The translations under genes and the position numbers were made by a program. A model generated the notes under the pieces. It ran no database searches and was not told the DNA's origin. It saw nothing but the letters and a program-made list of their open reading frames with translations. A stretch of DNA of 17,498 nucleotides from Rickettsiales bacterium (lineage in GTDB: Bacteria; Pseudomonadota; Alphaproteobacteria; Rickettsiales; UBA1997), in NCBI GenBank assembly GCA_947441695.1, contig CANEUK010000006.1, positions 1-17,498 of the forward strand, given 5' to 3'. Positions 8,192 to 14,939 of the stretch are shown here, in pieces. Numbering within the stretch: position 1 is the first letter of the stretch; the number at the start of each line of letters is the position of its first letter.

Positions 8192-9880
8192 TTAAGTATT
8201 AGATTTACCCAAACTTCTTTCTCTAGCCAACAACTCAACTTCTAACGGCTTAATCTTTTGCGGTGGCGCAAATGGATGATTCTGCGGCTTGTAAAGCGAA
8301 CCATGCTCAACCATTTTTTTCGACAAATCTTCAAACCTTTCTCTTGGAACACTTATAACAATTTCACGAATTTTGCTAAATTCTGGATTGGCGCCAACAA
8401 TATTATTTGAAAAATCTATTCTGCGCGACTGCACCAACACCTCATTGTCAGTCATAAAATTTACTAATTTATTTGCGGTTGTGTCTCCCAAATAAACCAA
8501 GATTTCGCAATTTCCTTTCGCATCAAAACTAGAGCGATTTGCGCCACTTGATCTTGGCGGCAGCAATTTTTTAAAAGCCTCCAGCAAATCTACAGTTTCT
8601 GGCGCTGGTTTTTCTGCCTCAGAATTTGCGGGGAAAAATGGATTTCCTCGCACCTCAGGTAGCGGTCTTGGCGCATTAGCTTCTAAGCCTTTAGCCAAAA
8701 ACTCGTCACTCGTCACAATTTCAAACAAATGCCCCGTTTTTTGCCGCAGAGCTTTTTTCTCGATAATTTGGTTGCGGCCATTTTCGTCTAAAATTTGATT
8801 TCTCGCAATTCTGTCAAAATGATTTTCGCTTGAGCCGTCTTTTCGCACATGATCTCCAGCCTTTAATTCGTCAACTCGCGGCAAAAGTGCCGTTTCTACA
8901 AATTGAGACATCGCAACAATTGCGGCCGGCAAGCCAAACTGCGGATTGGTAATATAGCCATTCTCGTCTAGCGTAATTGGCATTTCGGTTTTACCGCCGT
9001 AAGGGCTTTGATAAATATATTTTTCTTGCAGCAATCTAAGATGTTCTTCCTTTCTAATCCTTGTAAACTCGTAGGCCTTCTCGCAAGCAAAAGTTGCACA
9101 AAGCGACGAGGTTGAAGATTGCAACGGCTCAGAATTGTTAAAAAACTTTTCGTTACGCAAAACCAAATCACAATCTTCAAAAGATTTTTTCACCGTAGCA
9201 TTAACAATAAATTGCGAGCACCAACCATTAGCAATATTATTTTGTGCCGCTTCTAAACCGTTGCGAACCAAGGGTGGAGAACCATCAAACAAATGAACCA
9301 CAGGCTCGCGGTCACCCGCTTTTTTGTGAATTGTCACCGCAACAAAATGGCTGCCGCCAGTGGTTCCAAAAGTTTCGACAACGTAGCTTTTGCTAAAATC
9401 TGCTTCTCTTGCGCCGCTCAAATCAGCAACCAAAGCTTCTCTGAAGCCGTCATGAACGCCACCTTGTTCTAAAAAAATGTTGGCATGTTTTTGCGAAGAG
9501 CCGTTTTGCGTTTCAAGATTAATATTTTTTACCACCTGCACCAAATGCGCCGCAGAGTTTTTTTCTTTGCTTGCCATATAAGACGCAATCATCGCCACGC
9601 CTTCAGCGCCGATAATAAATTCTTCGCCATCTTTTTGAGAATGATGCCCCATCAAGCCGCAATCTTTTAAAAAATTTGAAATTTCTTGGTGGTGCGAGTT
9701 GATGAATTCAGCTTTGTTTTCAGAGCTTCTAAAATTATCAACCAAGGCTTGGTGTAACTGACTTTCTAAAATTACCTGCTGCGCCTTTTGGGCAACAAAA
9801 TAAAGATCTGGTGAAATTTGCGCGACTATTTCTGTAAGTTTCCTAGGGGTAAGTGGCGTGAATGATGTTAGTTTTGGCAT
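8192..9880 (-). CDS. Large unrecognised protein with CE-clan (Ulp1/YopJ-like) catalytic pattern
   Basis: I cannot assign this 562-residue protein to a named family. It has no signal peptide or membrane segment. Residues 1-130 are mainly helical. In the centre, GGSHFVAVTI places H178 at the start of a beta strand; VVHLFDG puts D199 at the end of the next strand; and LQSSTSSLCATFA supplies Q254 and C261, followed by a helix. The order His, Asp, Gln, Cys, with 21 residues from His to Asp and 7 from Gln to Cys, resembles CE-clan cysteine enzymes (Ulp1-type deubiquitinase/deSUMOylase proteases, adenain, YopJ acetyltransferases), which intracellular bacteria often deliver into hosts. A linker rich in Pro (400-428) leads to a separate C-terminal domain (about 430-530) and a basic tail. 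Some stretches are GC-richer than neighbours (34 of 60 bases at 9301-9360), which could hint at transfer. The ATG at 9878-9880 has a weak AAGAGA upstream. The gene is surely real; the function is a hypothesis. Confidence 0.6.
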   Translation of the reverse strand: MPKLTSFTPLTPRKLTEIVAQISPDLYFVAQKAQQVILESQLHQALVDNFRSSENKAEFINSHHQEISNFLKDCGLMGHHSQKDGEEFIIGAEGVAMIASYMASKEKNSAAHLVQVVKNINLETQNGSSQKHANIFLEQGGVHDGFREALVADLSGAREADFSKSYVVETFGTTGGSHFVAVTIHKKAGDREPVVHLFDGSPPLVRNGLEAAQNNIANGWCSQFIVNATVKKSFEDCDLVLRNEKFFNNSEPLQSSTSSLCATFACEKAYEFTRIRKEEHLRLLQEKYIYQSPYGGKTEMPITLDENGYITNPQFGLPAAIVAMSQFVETALLPRVDELKAGDHVRKDGSSENHFDRIARNQILDENGRNQIIEKKALRQKTGHLFEIVTSDEFLAKGLEANAPRPLPEVRGNPFFPANSEAEKPAPETVDLLEAFKKLLPPRSSGANRSSFDAKGNCEILVYLGDTTANKLVNFMTDNEVLVQSRRIDFSNNIVGANPEFSKIREIVISVPRERFEDLSKKMVEHGSLYKPQNHPFAPPQKIKPLEVELLARERSLGKSNT

Positions 9881-9901
9881 AGGTCAGTCTCTTTTTTAAT
9901 A

Positions 9902-9920
9902 AATTTGAATACAGGCTCTA
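9902..9920. repeat. Solitary terminal repeat of the MITE-like element
   Basis: AATTTGAATACAGGCTC at 9902-9918 followed by TA at 9919-9920 matches the right end of the palindromic element at 5864-5882 with a single mismatch. It matches the consensus of the left end (GAGCCTGTATT) exactly. Similarity stops at its inner border, and no partner end is visible before 8192 or within tsaD. It sits 21 bp upstream of the start of the 562-residue candidate effector gene, in the gap between it and tsaD, so it may be a deletion remnant or the border of a past insertion. Confidence 0.65.
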
Positions 9921-9950
9921 AGAATTTTGATTAAAAATGCTAAATAGTTT

Positions 9951-11084
9951 TTAAAAATCTTCTTTCAAGTCGCTTAATTCCCAACGCGCTTTGGGTTTAA
10001 AGTTTAAATTATTAACTTTTCCCAACCCTAATCTTTCTAAACCGCACCACGCAACCATCGCGGCGTTGTCGGTGCATAAATTAATTGGCGGCGCAACCAC
10101 TTCTAAATTGCGATTTTGCGACCAAGTTTTTAAGGCCAAAAAAATATAACGATTAGCCGCAACTCCGCCAGCAATTACCAATTTTTTTATTCCATTTGTT
10201 GTTTCGATTATGTCGCTAGAAATTGAGTTTTCTTGAGATTTAATCTGATTTTTCAAAGAAGAATTTAATAAAAATACATTTTCTAGCCGATTTAAAATAA
10301 TCTGACAAACCACGCGCTGAAAAGATGCACAAATGTCGGCTTTGTCTTGGTCAGAAATTTTTTGCGGCGAAGTTAGATGAGAAAAATCTTCGCCAATTAA
10401 TTTTTCAATTTGGCGGCGAACCGCAGTTTTAAGACCCGAAAAAGAAAAGTCGCATAAATGTTCTTTGTTCAAAATTCCATCAATTAAAGGGCGCGAAAAT
10501 TTAAAACGATTTTCATTTCCTTTTTTAGCCAAAATTTCAACCGCTGGCCCACCGGGATAAGAAAGTCCGAGCATTTGAGCCACTTTGTCAAAAGCCTCGC
10601 CCAAAGCGTCGTCCATGGTTTCGCCGAGCTTTTGATAATCTCCAACATTTTTTGCCAATAAAATTTGGCAATGACCTCCAGAAATCAATAAAAGCAAATA
10701 AGGAAATTCTAAATCGCCACAAAGCCTTGCGGTTAAAGCGTGCGCCTCAAGATGATTCACCGCAATAAATGGTTTTTTAAAAACTGACGCCAAAGTTTTT
10801 GCCGCCACTAATCCAATAATCACGCCACCAATTAAACCCGGGCCAGAAGTTGCGGCAAAACCATCAATTTCTTCAAACTTTAAATTGGCTTGCGCAAGTG
10901 CCTGCAAAATTAATTCATCCAAAATTTCAATATGACCGCGCGCCGCAAGCTCTGGAACCACGCCACCAAATTTTTTATGCAACTCAATTTGCGAATTAAG
11001 CACGTGAGCCAAAATATTTTTTTTATCATCAACAATCGCAACAGCGGTTTCGTCGCACGAGGTTTCAATTCCAAGAATTTTCAT
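9951..11084 (-). CDS. tsaD: tRNA N6-adenosine threonylcarbamoyltransferase TsaD
   Basis: TsaD, with TsaB and TsaE, transfers the threonylcarbamoyl group to A37 of ANN-decoding tRNAs. I start it at the ATG 11082-11084, so the protein reads MKILGIETSCDETA as in the family, giving 377 residues; an in-frame TTG 33 bp upstream adds only an unusual leader. Key motifs are the ASKHA nucleotide fold IETSCDE (6-12), ATSGPGLIGG (78-87), the metal-binding VNHLEAHA (109-116), LISGGHCQ (133-140), GETMDDALGEAFDK, YPGGP, FSFSGLKTA, AGGVAANRY and the terminal metal Asp in CTDNAAM. About 25 extra residues (rich in N, S, K and I) sit just before KLVIAGGVAAN, which explains the extra length over the usual ~340. 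It is divergent from the ankyrin gene. TsaB and TsaE are not in the window. Confidence 0.96.
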   Translation of the reverse strand: MKILGIETSCDETAVAIVDDKKNILAHVLNSQIELHKKFGGVVPELAARGHIEILDELILQALAQANLKFEEIDGFAATSGPGLIGGVIIGLVAAKTLASVFKKPFIAVNHLEAHALTARLCGDLEFPYLLLLISGGHCQILLAKNVGDYQKLGETMDDALGEAFDKVAQMLGLSYPGGPAVEILAKKGNENRFKFSRPLIDGILNKEHLCDFSFSGLKTAVRRQIEKLIGEDFSHLTSPQKISDQDKADICASFQRVVCQIILNRLENVFLLNSSLKNQIKSQENSISSDIIETTNGIKKLVIAGGVAANRYIFLALKTWSQNRNLEVVAPPINLCTDNAAMVAWCGLERLGLGKVNNLNFKPKARWELSDLKEDF

Positions 11085-11210
11085 TTTTTTAGCGAAAAAT
11101 AAGTTTTTTGTTTGCAATTTTTAGATTAAAATTCTACCTAAAGTTGTGTTTTAGAAACTTTCAAACATCCAAAAAGTCGGCGAATTATTCATTTAATAAC
11201 CTTAACGAAC

Positions 11211-11217
11211 AAAGGAG
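11211..11217 (+). promoter_or_regulatory. Strong Shine-Dalgarno sequence of the ankyrin gene
   Basis: AAAGGAG ends 4 bases before the ATG at 11222. It is the only near-perfect Shine-Dalgarno sequence next to a start codon in the window; the starts of polA, glmS, dnaB, rsmI and others show none. It decides the start of the ankyrin gene against an upstream in-frame extension of 38 residues that has no such site. Confidence 0.8.
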
Positions 11218-11221
11218 ATTT

Positions 11222-12094
11222 ATGAAAAAATCAAATAATTTAGAATTATTGAAATCAGTTAACGAATTTAACACTAAAAAAATTAACCAACTTTTAAGTT
11301 TAGAAAAAAACGAAATTGACGTTAATTTTGCGTCAAAATCTAGCGATCAAATGACCGCTCTTATTATGGCTTCTTTTAAAGGCAACGAAGAAGCTGTTTT
11401 GGCGTTGTTAAGCGATAACAGAACTCACATTAACGCCAAAGACCTTAAAGGTAAAACTGCTTTAGAATGGGCTGTTGATTTGAGGCGCAAAAATATTGTT
11501 AATTTGATAATTTCAACCCACGCCAAACAGCAAAAAAATAATGGTTTTGATTGGTGCGAACTTCTTAAAACAGAACTAATTCGCAAAGAGGTTCAAGACC
11601 AAATAAATTTCAAAAACGCACTTCTTTTGGCGATTGTAATTGGGCAAAACCAAGAAGATTTAAAAAACTCTATTTTTGCGAGTTTTAACGCCAAAAATCT
11701 TTTAAATCAGGTTGCTAAAATCAAAGTTGATAAACTCAAAGAATTGAAAAATTTATTGGTAGAAAAATTTGAAGATGTCGAACAACAAAAAATAGTTGTG
11801 GCAAATGAAAATAACGAACAAAACCAACTTTCATCTGATTCGGCGGCAATTTCTGTAATTAGTTTTTACGTTCATCATCAAGAAAATTTTAAAAATTCTT
11901 CAAAACCTTCTCTAAATATTATTCATCCAATCAACCAAGAAAAACCATCCTCGGTTATTTCTCAAATAATTGACTTTTCGCAACTTTCTTACGACCAAAA
12001 AATAACTGCCCTAGAAGTTATGAATGATTTTTTTGACAACCAAAAACGTCAAAACATTTGTGGTTCAACAAAAAAATCGTCAAAATTTGCCTGA
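11222..12094 (+). CDS. Ankyrin-repeat protein
   Basis: This 290-residue protein carries about two complete ankyrin repeats near its N-terminus. MTALIMASFKGNEEAVLALL (44-63) is followed by the loop NRTHINAKD, then KGKTALEWAVDLRRKNIVNLII (77-98). A degenerate unit (about 8-38, ending in IDVNFAS) precedes them. Such repeats bind other proteins and, in host-associated bacteria, are common in secreted effectors; nothing here proves secretion. Residues 108-210 are mainly helical and charged, and 210-290 are low-complexity (N/Q/S/K). There is no signal peptide. The start is fixed by the strong AAAGGAG 4 bases upstream. It is divergent from tsaD (137 bp between starts) and convergent with dnaB. The stop codon TGA lies in the first copy of a 12-bp tandem repeat. 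Family membership is solid, the role unknown. Confidence 0.85.
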   Translation: MKKSNNLELLKSVNEFNTKKINQLLSLEKNEIDVNFASKSSDQMTALIMASFKGNEEAVLALLSDNRTHINAKDLKGKTALEWAVDLRRKNIVNLIISTHAKQQKNNGFDWCELLKTELIRKEVQDQINFKNALLLAIVIGQNQEDLKNSIFASFNAKNLLNQVAKIKVDKLKELKNLLVEKFEDVEQQKIVVANENNEQNQLSSDSAAISVISFYVHHQENFKNSSKPSLNIIHPINQEKPSSVISQIIDFSQLSYDQKITALEVMNDFFDNQKRQNICGSTKKSSKFA

Positions 12095-12116
12095 TAATTT
12101 GCCTGATAATTTGCCT
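12084..12116. repeat. 12-bp tandem repeat over the ankyrin stop codon
   Basis: The unit AATTTGCCTGAT occurs at 12084-12095 and 12096-12107, with a third partial copy AATTTGCCT at 12108-12116. In the gene's frame each full unit reads TTT GCC TGA TAA, so the duplication has multiplied a TGA-TAA double stop. It lies in the 32-bp gap between the ends of the ankyrin gene and dnaB, and is probably a slippage product. Confidence 0.9.
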
Positions 12117-12126
12117 AAAATTGGGT

Positions 12127-13569
12127 TTAATTGTGATAAATATCTAAATTGCCAAAACGCGTAAATTCGGCATCGAAAAATAAATTGACGCTACCAACTG
12201 GACCGTTGCGCTGTTTGGCTATAATTACTTCTGACTTATGGGCAATGTCTTGCATTTCGCTTTGCCATTTTTGAAATTTTTCAACTTCATTTTCGTTTGG
12301 GCGCATTCTTTCTTTGTAGTAACTTTCTCGAAAAATAAACGCCACCACATCGGCATCTTGTTCAATTGAACCCGATTCACGCAAATCTGAAAGTTGCGGC
12401 CGCTTATCCTCGCGCTGTTCAACCGCGCGCGATAATTGCGACAAAGCCATAACCGGAATGTTAAATTCTTTGGCAATTGCCTTTAAACCTTGAGTAATTT
12501 CAGAAACTTCTTGCACGCGATTTTCGTTAGAGCGCGTTGAAGTTCCACGAATTAATTGCAAATAATCAACCACCAAAAGTGCTAAATTATTTTTACGCAC
12601 CATTCTGCGCGCGCGCGTTCTGATGGCGGCAATTGAAAGCGCTGGCGTGTCGTCAATAAAAAGTGGCATTTTTGAAATTTCAGCCGAGCGCGTCGCTACA
12701 ACTTCCCATTCATTTTCGTTAAGTTGTCCGGTTCTAAATTTTGTGGCGTTGATGCTACATTCCATCGATAAAATTCTTGCCGCCAATTGATCAGACGACA
12801 TTTCAAGCGAAAAAAATCCTACTGATTTTTTGTCTTTTGCGTCAATTGCGTCTTTGTTTAAAAACTTGCAAGCATTGACCGCAATGTTAATTCCCAGCGC
12901 GGTTTTGCCCATCGATGGTCTTCCCGCTAAAATAATTAAGTCAGATTGTTGCATTCCGCTTAAAATTTTATCTAAATCGACAAGGCCAGTTGAAACGCCG
13001 CTAATATGGCTGTCGCGTTGTCGGGCAAGCAAAGTTTTATCGAGCGTTTCTTTCAAAGAAACCGAAATGCTCCGAAAATCGGCGCGTCCGTTTCCATGTT
13101 CCGAAAGCTTAAAAAGCGTGGCTTCTGCTAATTCAATTTGCTGGGTCGCCGAAGTTTTTTCGTCGTTTTTATAGACGCGATTAACAATATCTTCGCCAAC
13201 CATCGACAATTCACGCTTCAAAGCCAAATCGTGAATTAGTCGCGCATAATGCGAAATATCAACAATTGCCGACGCGTTTCCAAGAAGCTTTGATAAATAA
13301 AACGCGCCGCCAATTGCCTTAATTGATTCGTCATTTTCAAAAAATTGCTTCAGCGTAATTTGATTGGCAATAATATTGACCTTTTCGACATTGTGCAAAA
13401 TTTGGGAGTAAATTTTTTGATGGCTTGGTTCGTAAAAATGCTCTTCGCGCAAAAATTCTGAAACGCGGTTTAAATATTCATTATTTAAAATAATGGTTCC
13501 AAGAACCACTTGTTCGGCTTCAATATTGAATAATTCTTTACGAACTTGAGTTGCTATTTCGCTTTTCAT
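12127..13569 (-). CDS. dnaB: Replicative DNA helicase DnaB
   Basis: DnaB is the hexameric 5'-3' helicase at the replication fork. The 480-residue protein is of normal length and has no intein. The N-terminal helical collar domain (about 12-115; EAEQVVLGTIILNN, HFYEPSHQKIY) is followed by the linker and the RecA-like motor domain starting near GVSTGLVDLDKILSG (191-205). Walker A GRPSMGKTA is at 216-224, the catalytic Glu in FFSLEMS is E256, Walker B LLVVDYLQLI is at 331-340 with D335, and the DNA-binding and sensor blocks ALSQLSRAVEQR and LRESGSIEQDAD follow. It ends with the family's SEVIIAKQRNGPVG and conserved F-x-F-G-like tail. The ATG at 13567-13569 lacks a Shine-Dalgarno sequence. It is convergent with the ankyrin gene and divergent from the outer-membrane protein gene across 361 bp. 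Confidence 0.97.
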   Translation of the reverse strand: MKSEIATQVRKELFNIEAEQVVLGTIILNNEYLNRVSEFLREEHFYEPSHQKIYSQILHNVEKVNIIANQITLKQFFENDESIKAIGGAFYLSKLLGNASAIVDISHYARLIHDLALKRELSMVGEDIVNRVYKNDEKTSATQQIELAEATLFKLSEHGNGRADFRSISVSLKETLDKTLLARQRDSHISGVSTGLVDLDKILSGMQQSDLIILAGRPSMGKTALGINIAVNACKFLNKDAIDAKDKKSVGFFSLEMSSDQLAARILSMECSINATKFRTGQLNENEWEVVATRSAEISKMPLFIDDTPALSIAAIRTRARRMVRKNNLALLVVDYLQLIRGTSTRSNENRVQEVSEITQGLKAIAKEFNIPVMALSQLSRAVEQREDKRPQLSDLRESGSIEQDADVVAFIFRESYYKERMRPNENEVEKFQKWQSEMQDIAHKSEVIIAKQRNGPVGSVNLFFDAEFTRFGNLDIYHN

Positions 13570-13930
13570 GATTTTTTTTAAGTTTTTTGCCAGTTTTTAC
13601 GCTGAAATTTTGCTAATTTTTGCTTTAAAGTTTTGGGTTGCAAACCAAATAAACGTAAGACTTTTCAAGATATAACAAGCTATTTAAAATTTGATTAAAT
13701 TTTGCTTTGTTCAATATTCTAAATCGATATTTCTTTAATCAATTTTTTTTCAAGTTTTAGCAAAAAAAAATTGTTAAAACCCAGCCAAAAAAAACTCTTG
13801 GTTGAAAAAAATATTTTGCTTTTTTTTTGATGGTTTTTAAAAAAATTCTTCTTGATTTCTTTTTTTCAAAAAAAAAATTCCACAGCTCTTCAAATTTATC
13901 AAAAAAATCTAAAAAAAACTCTAAAAAATC
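13570..13930. promoter_or_regulatory. 361-bp divergent gap between dnaB and outer-membrane protein gene
   Basis: This is the longest gene-free stretch. It is very rich in A and T runs (13739-13775 and 13790-13930). Two adjacent imperfect inverted repeats are visible. GTTTTAGC at 13754-13761 pairs with GTTAAAAC at 13773-13780, and CAGCCAA at 13782-13788 pairs with TTGGTTG at 13798-13804; each includes one G-T pair. A weak candidate promoter for the rightward gene is TTGATT (13691-13696), an 18-bp spacer and TATTCT (13715-13720); such matches arise by chance in this composition. I see no small ORF with coding character and no RNA gene. Confidence 0.4.
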
Positions 13931-14899
13931 ATGAAAAATTTTATCAAATCTTTTTTGGCTGTAATTTTTTTGCTGGCTTTAAGTTGCAAAACCGCCCTTG
14001 CCTGCGCTTGTGGCTGCGGCGTTTTTTCGGTTGGAACATCTGCGCTAATTCCAAATTGCCAAGGCGGAATCGCATTTTTGCAATATGACAACCTAACTCA
14101 AAACCGCAATTGGAGCAAAGAAAAAAAATCTGACGAACATAATCACGACACCAGAATTGCCACGCAAACCGTAACTGCCGGCGTGCAATATATGTTCAAC
14201 CGCAGCTGGGGTTTGGCGGCGCGCATTCCTTACGTCACTCGTTTAAATAGCCAAATTCACGAAGAAACAATCGAAGAAGAAGACGATCACGGTCATCATC
14301 ACGAAATTACTAAAACAACATCTGAAAAAATTCGCACCAATTCAGTTGGCGACATTCGAGTCAACGCTATTTATTCAGGATTTTCAGACGATATGTCGAG
14401 CGGAATAACTTTTGGACTTAAACTTCCAACCGCGCAAGACAACGCCCGCAACCTTGAACGCAACATGCAAATTGGAACTGGAAGCACCGATTTTTTAATT
14501 GGCGGCTATAAATTAGGAAAATTTAGCAACAATTCAAAATTAAATTGGTTTGCTCAAACCAATTGGCAACACGCTTTTTTAGTGCATCGCGGCTATCGCG
14601 TGGGCGATGAAATTTCGGCAGCGAGCGGAATTTTTTATGACGCGGGAAAATTTTATGGTATCAAAAAAGTTGCACCAATTTTACAAATTACCGCAGCCAA
14701 AAGATTAAAAGATAAAGGTTGGGCTTCAGACCAACAAAATAGCGGCTATAGCCAAGCTTTTTTTGCACCAGCGCTTGAGCTAAATTTTAACAAATTCAAA
14801 ATTTACGCCGATGTTGAATTTCCGATTTATCGCAACGTAAATGGCAACCAACTTGTGGCGCAAAACATCTATAAAATGATTTTGGGATATAATTTTTAG
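13931..14899 (+). CDS. Outer-membrane beta-barrel-like protein with CACGCG and His-rich motifs
   Basis: The 322-residue protein has a Sec signal peptide (residues 1-24, ending ALA) and a mature N-terminus CACGCG, giving C25, C27 and C29 in a tight cluster. The body alternates polar and hydrophobic residues in strand-like segments (VTAGVQYMF, GLAARIPYV, GITFGLKLP, LNWFAQTNW, FKIYADVEFP) and ends in ILGYNF, a terminal aromatic residue typical of proteins inserted by the BAM machinery. A predicted loop around 111-126 is acidic then His-rich (EEEDDHGHHHE), and EHNHD stands at 69-73. Together with the Cys cluster this suggests metal binding or a metal-linked transport role, which is inference. I recall related proteins annotated only as hypothetical or transporter. 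It stands alone between dnaB (divergent) and glmS (convergent). No Shine-Dalgarno sequence is seen, but the signal peptide fixes the start. Confidence 0.75.
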   Translation: MKNFIKSFLAVIFLLALSCKTALACACGCGVFSVGTSALIPNCQGGIAFLQYDNLTQNRNWSKEKKSDEHNHDTRIATQTVTAGVQYMFNRSWGLAARIPYVTRLNSQIHEETIEEEDDHGHHHEITKTTSEKIRTNSVGDIRVNAIYSGFSDDMSSGITFGLKLPTAQDNARNLERNMQIGTGSTDFLIGGYKLGKFSNNSKLNWFAQTNWQHAFLVHRGYRVGDEISAASGIFYDAGKFYGIKKVAPILQITAAKRLKDKGWASDQQNSGYSQAFFAPALELNFNKFKIYADVEFPIYRNVNGNQLVAQNIYKMILGYNF

Positions 14900-14939
14900 T
14901 CGAAAGTTCAAAAAATAAACAAACTCAAACTCTATTTGA

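Noticed and set aside
8968..9670. Alternative short ORFs inside the 562-residue gene on both strands
   Set aside because: They overlap a long frame with consistent coding character and have no motif or start signal of their own.
8192..9920. Complete transposon carrying the 562-residue gene between two terminal repeats
   Set aside because: Only one end (9902-9920) is present; I searched 8099-8191 for GAGCCTGTATT in either orientation and found nothing similar.
11085..11117. Upstream TTG start adding 11 residues to TsaD
   Set aside because: The family begins exactly at MKILGIETSCDET; the extra leader resembles no TsaD N-terminus and has no Shine-Dalgarno sequence.
11108..11221. 38-residue N-terminal extension of the ankyrin protein
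   Set aside because: The extension has no ribosome site, whereas ATG 11222 has AAAGGAG at close range; the extension also overlaps the region needed for divergent promoters.
13852..14088. Second ORF overlapping the start of the outer-membrane protein gene
   Set aside because: It lies in another frame of a region with a clear signal peptide and barrel-like protein, and its own sequence looks like frame-shifted noise.
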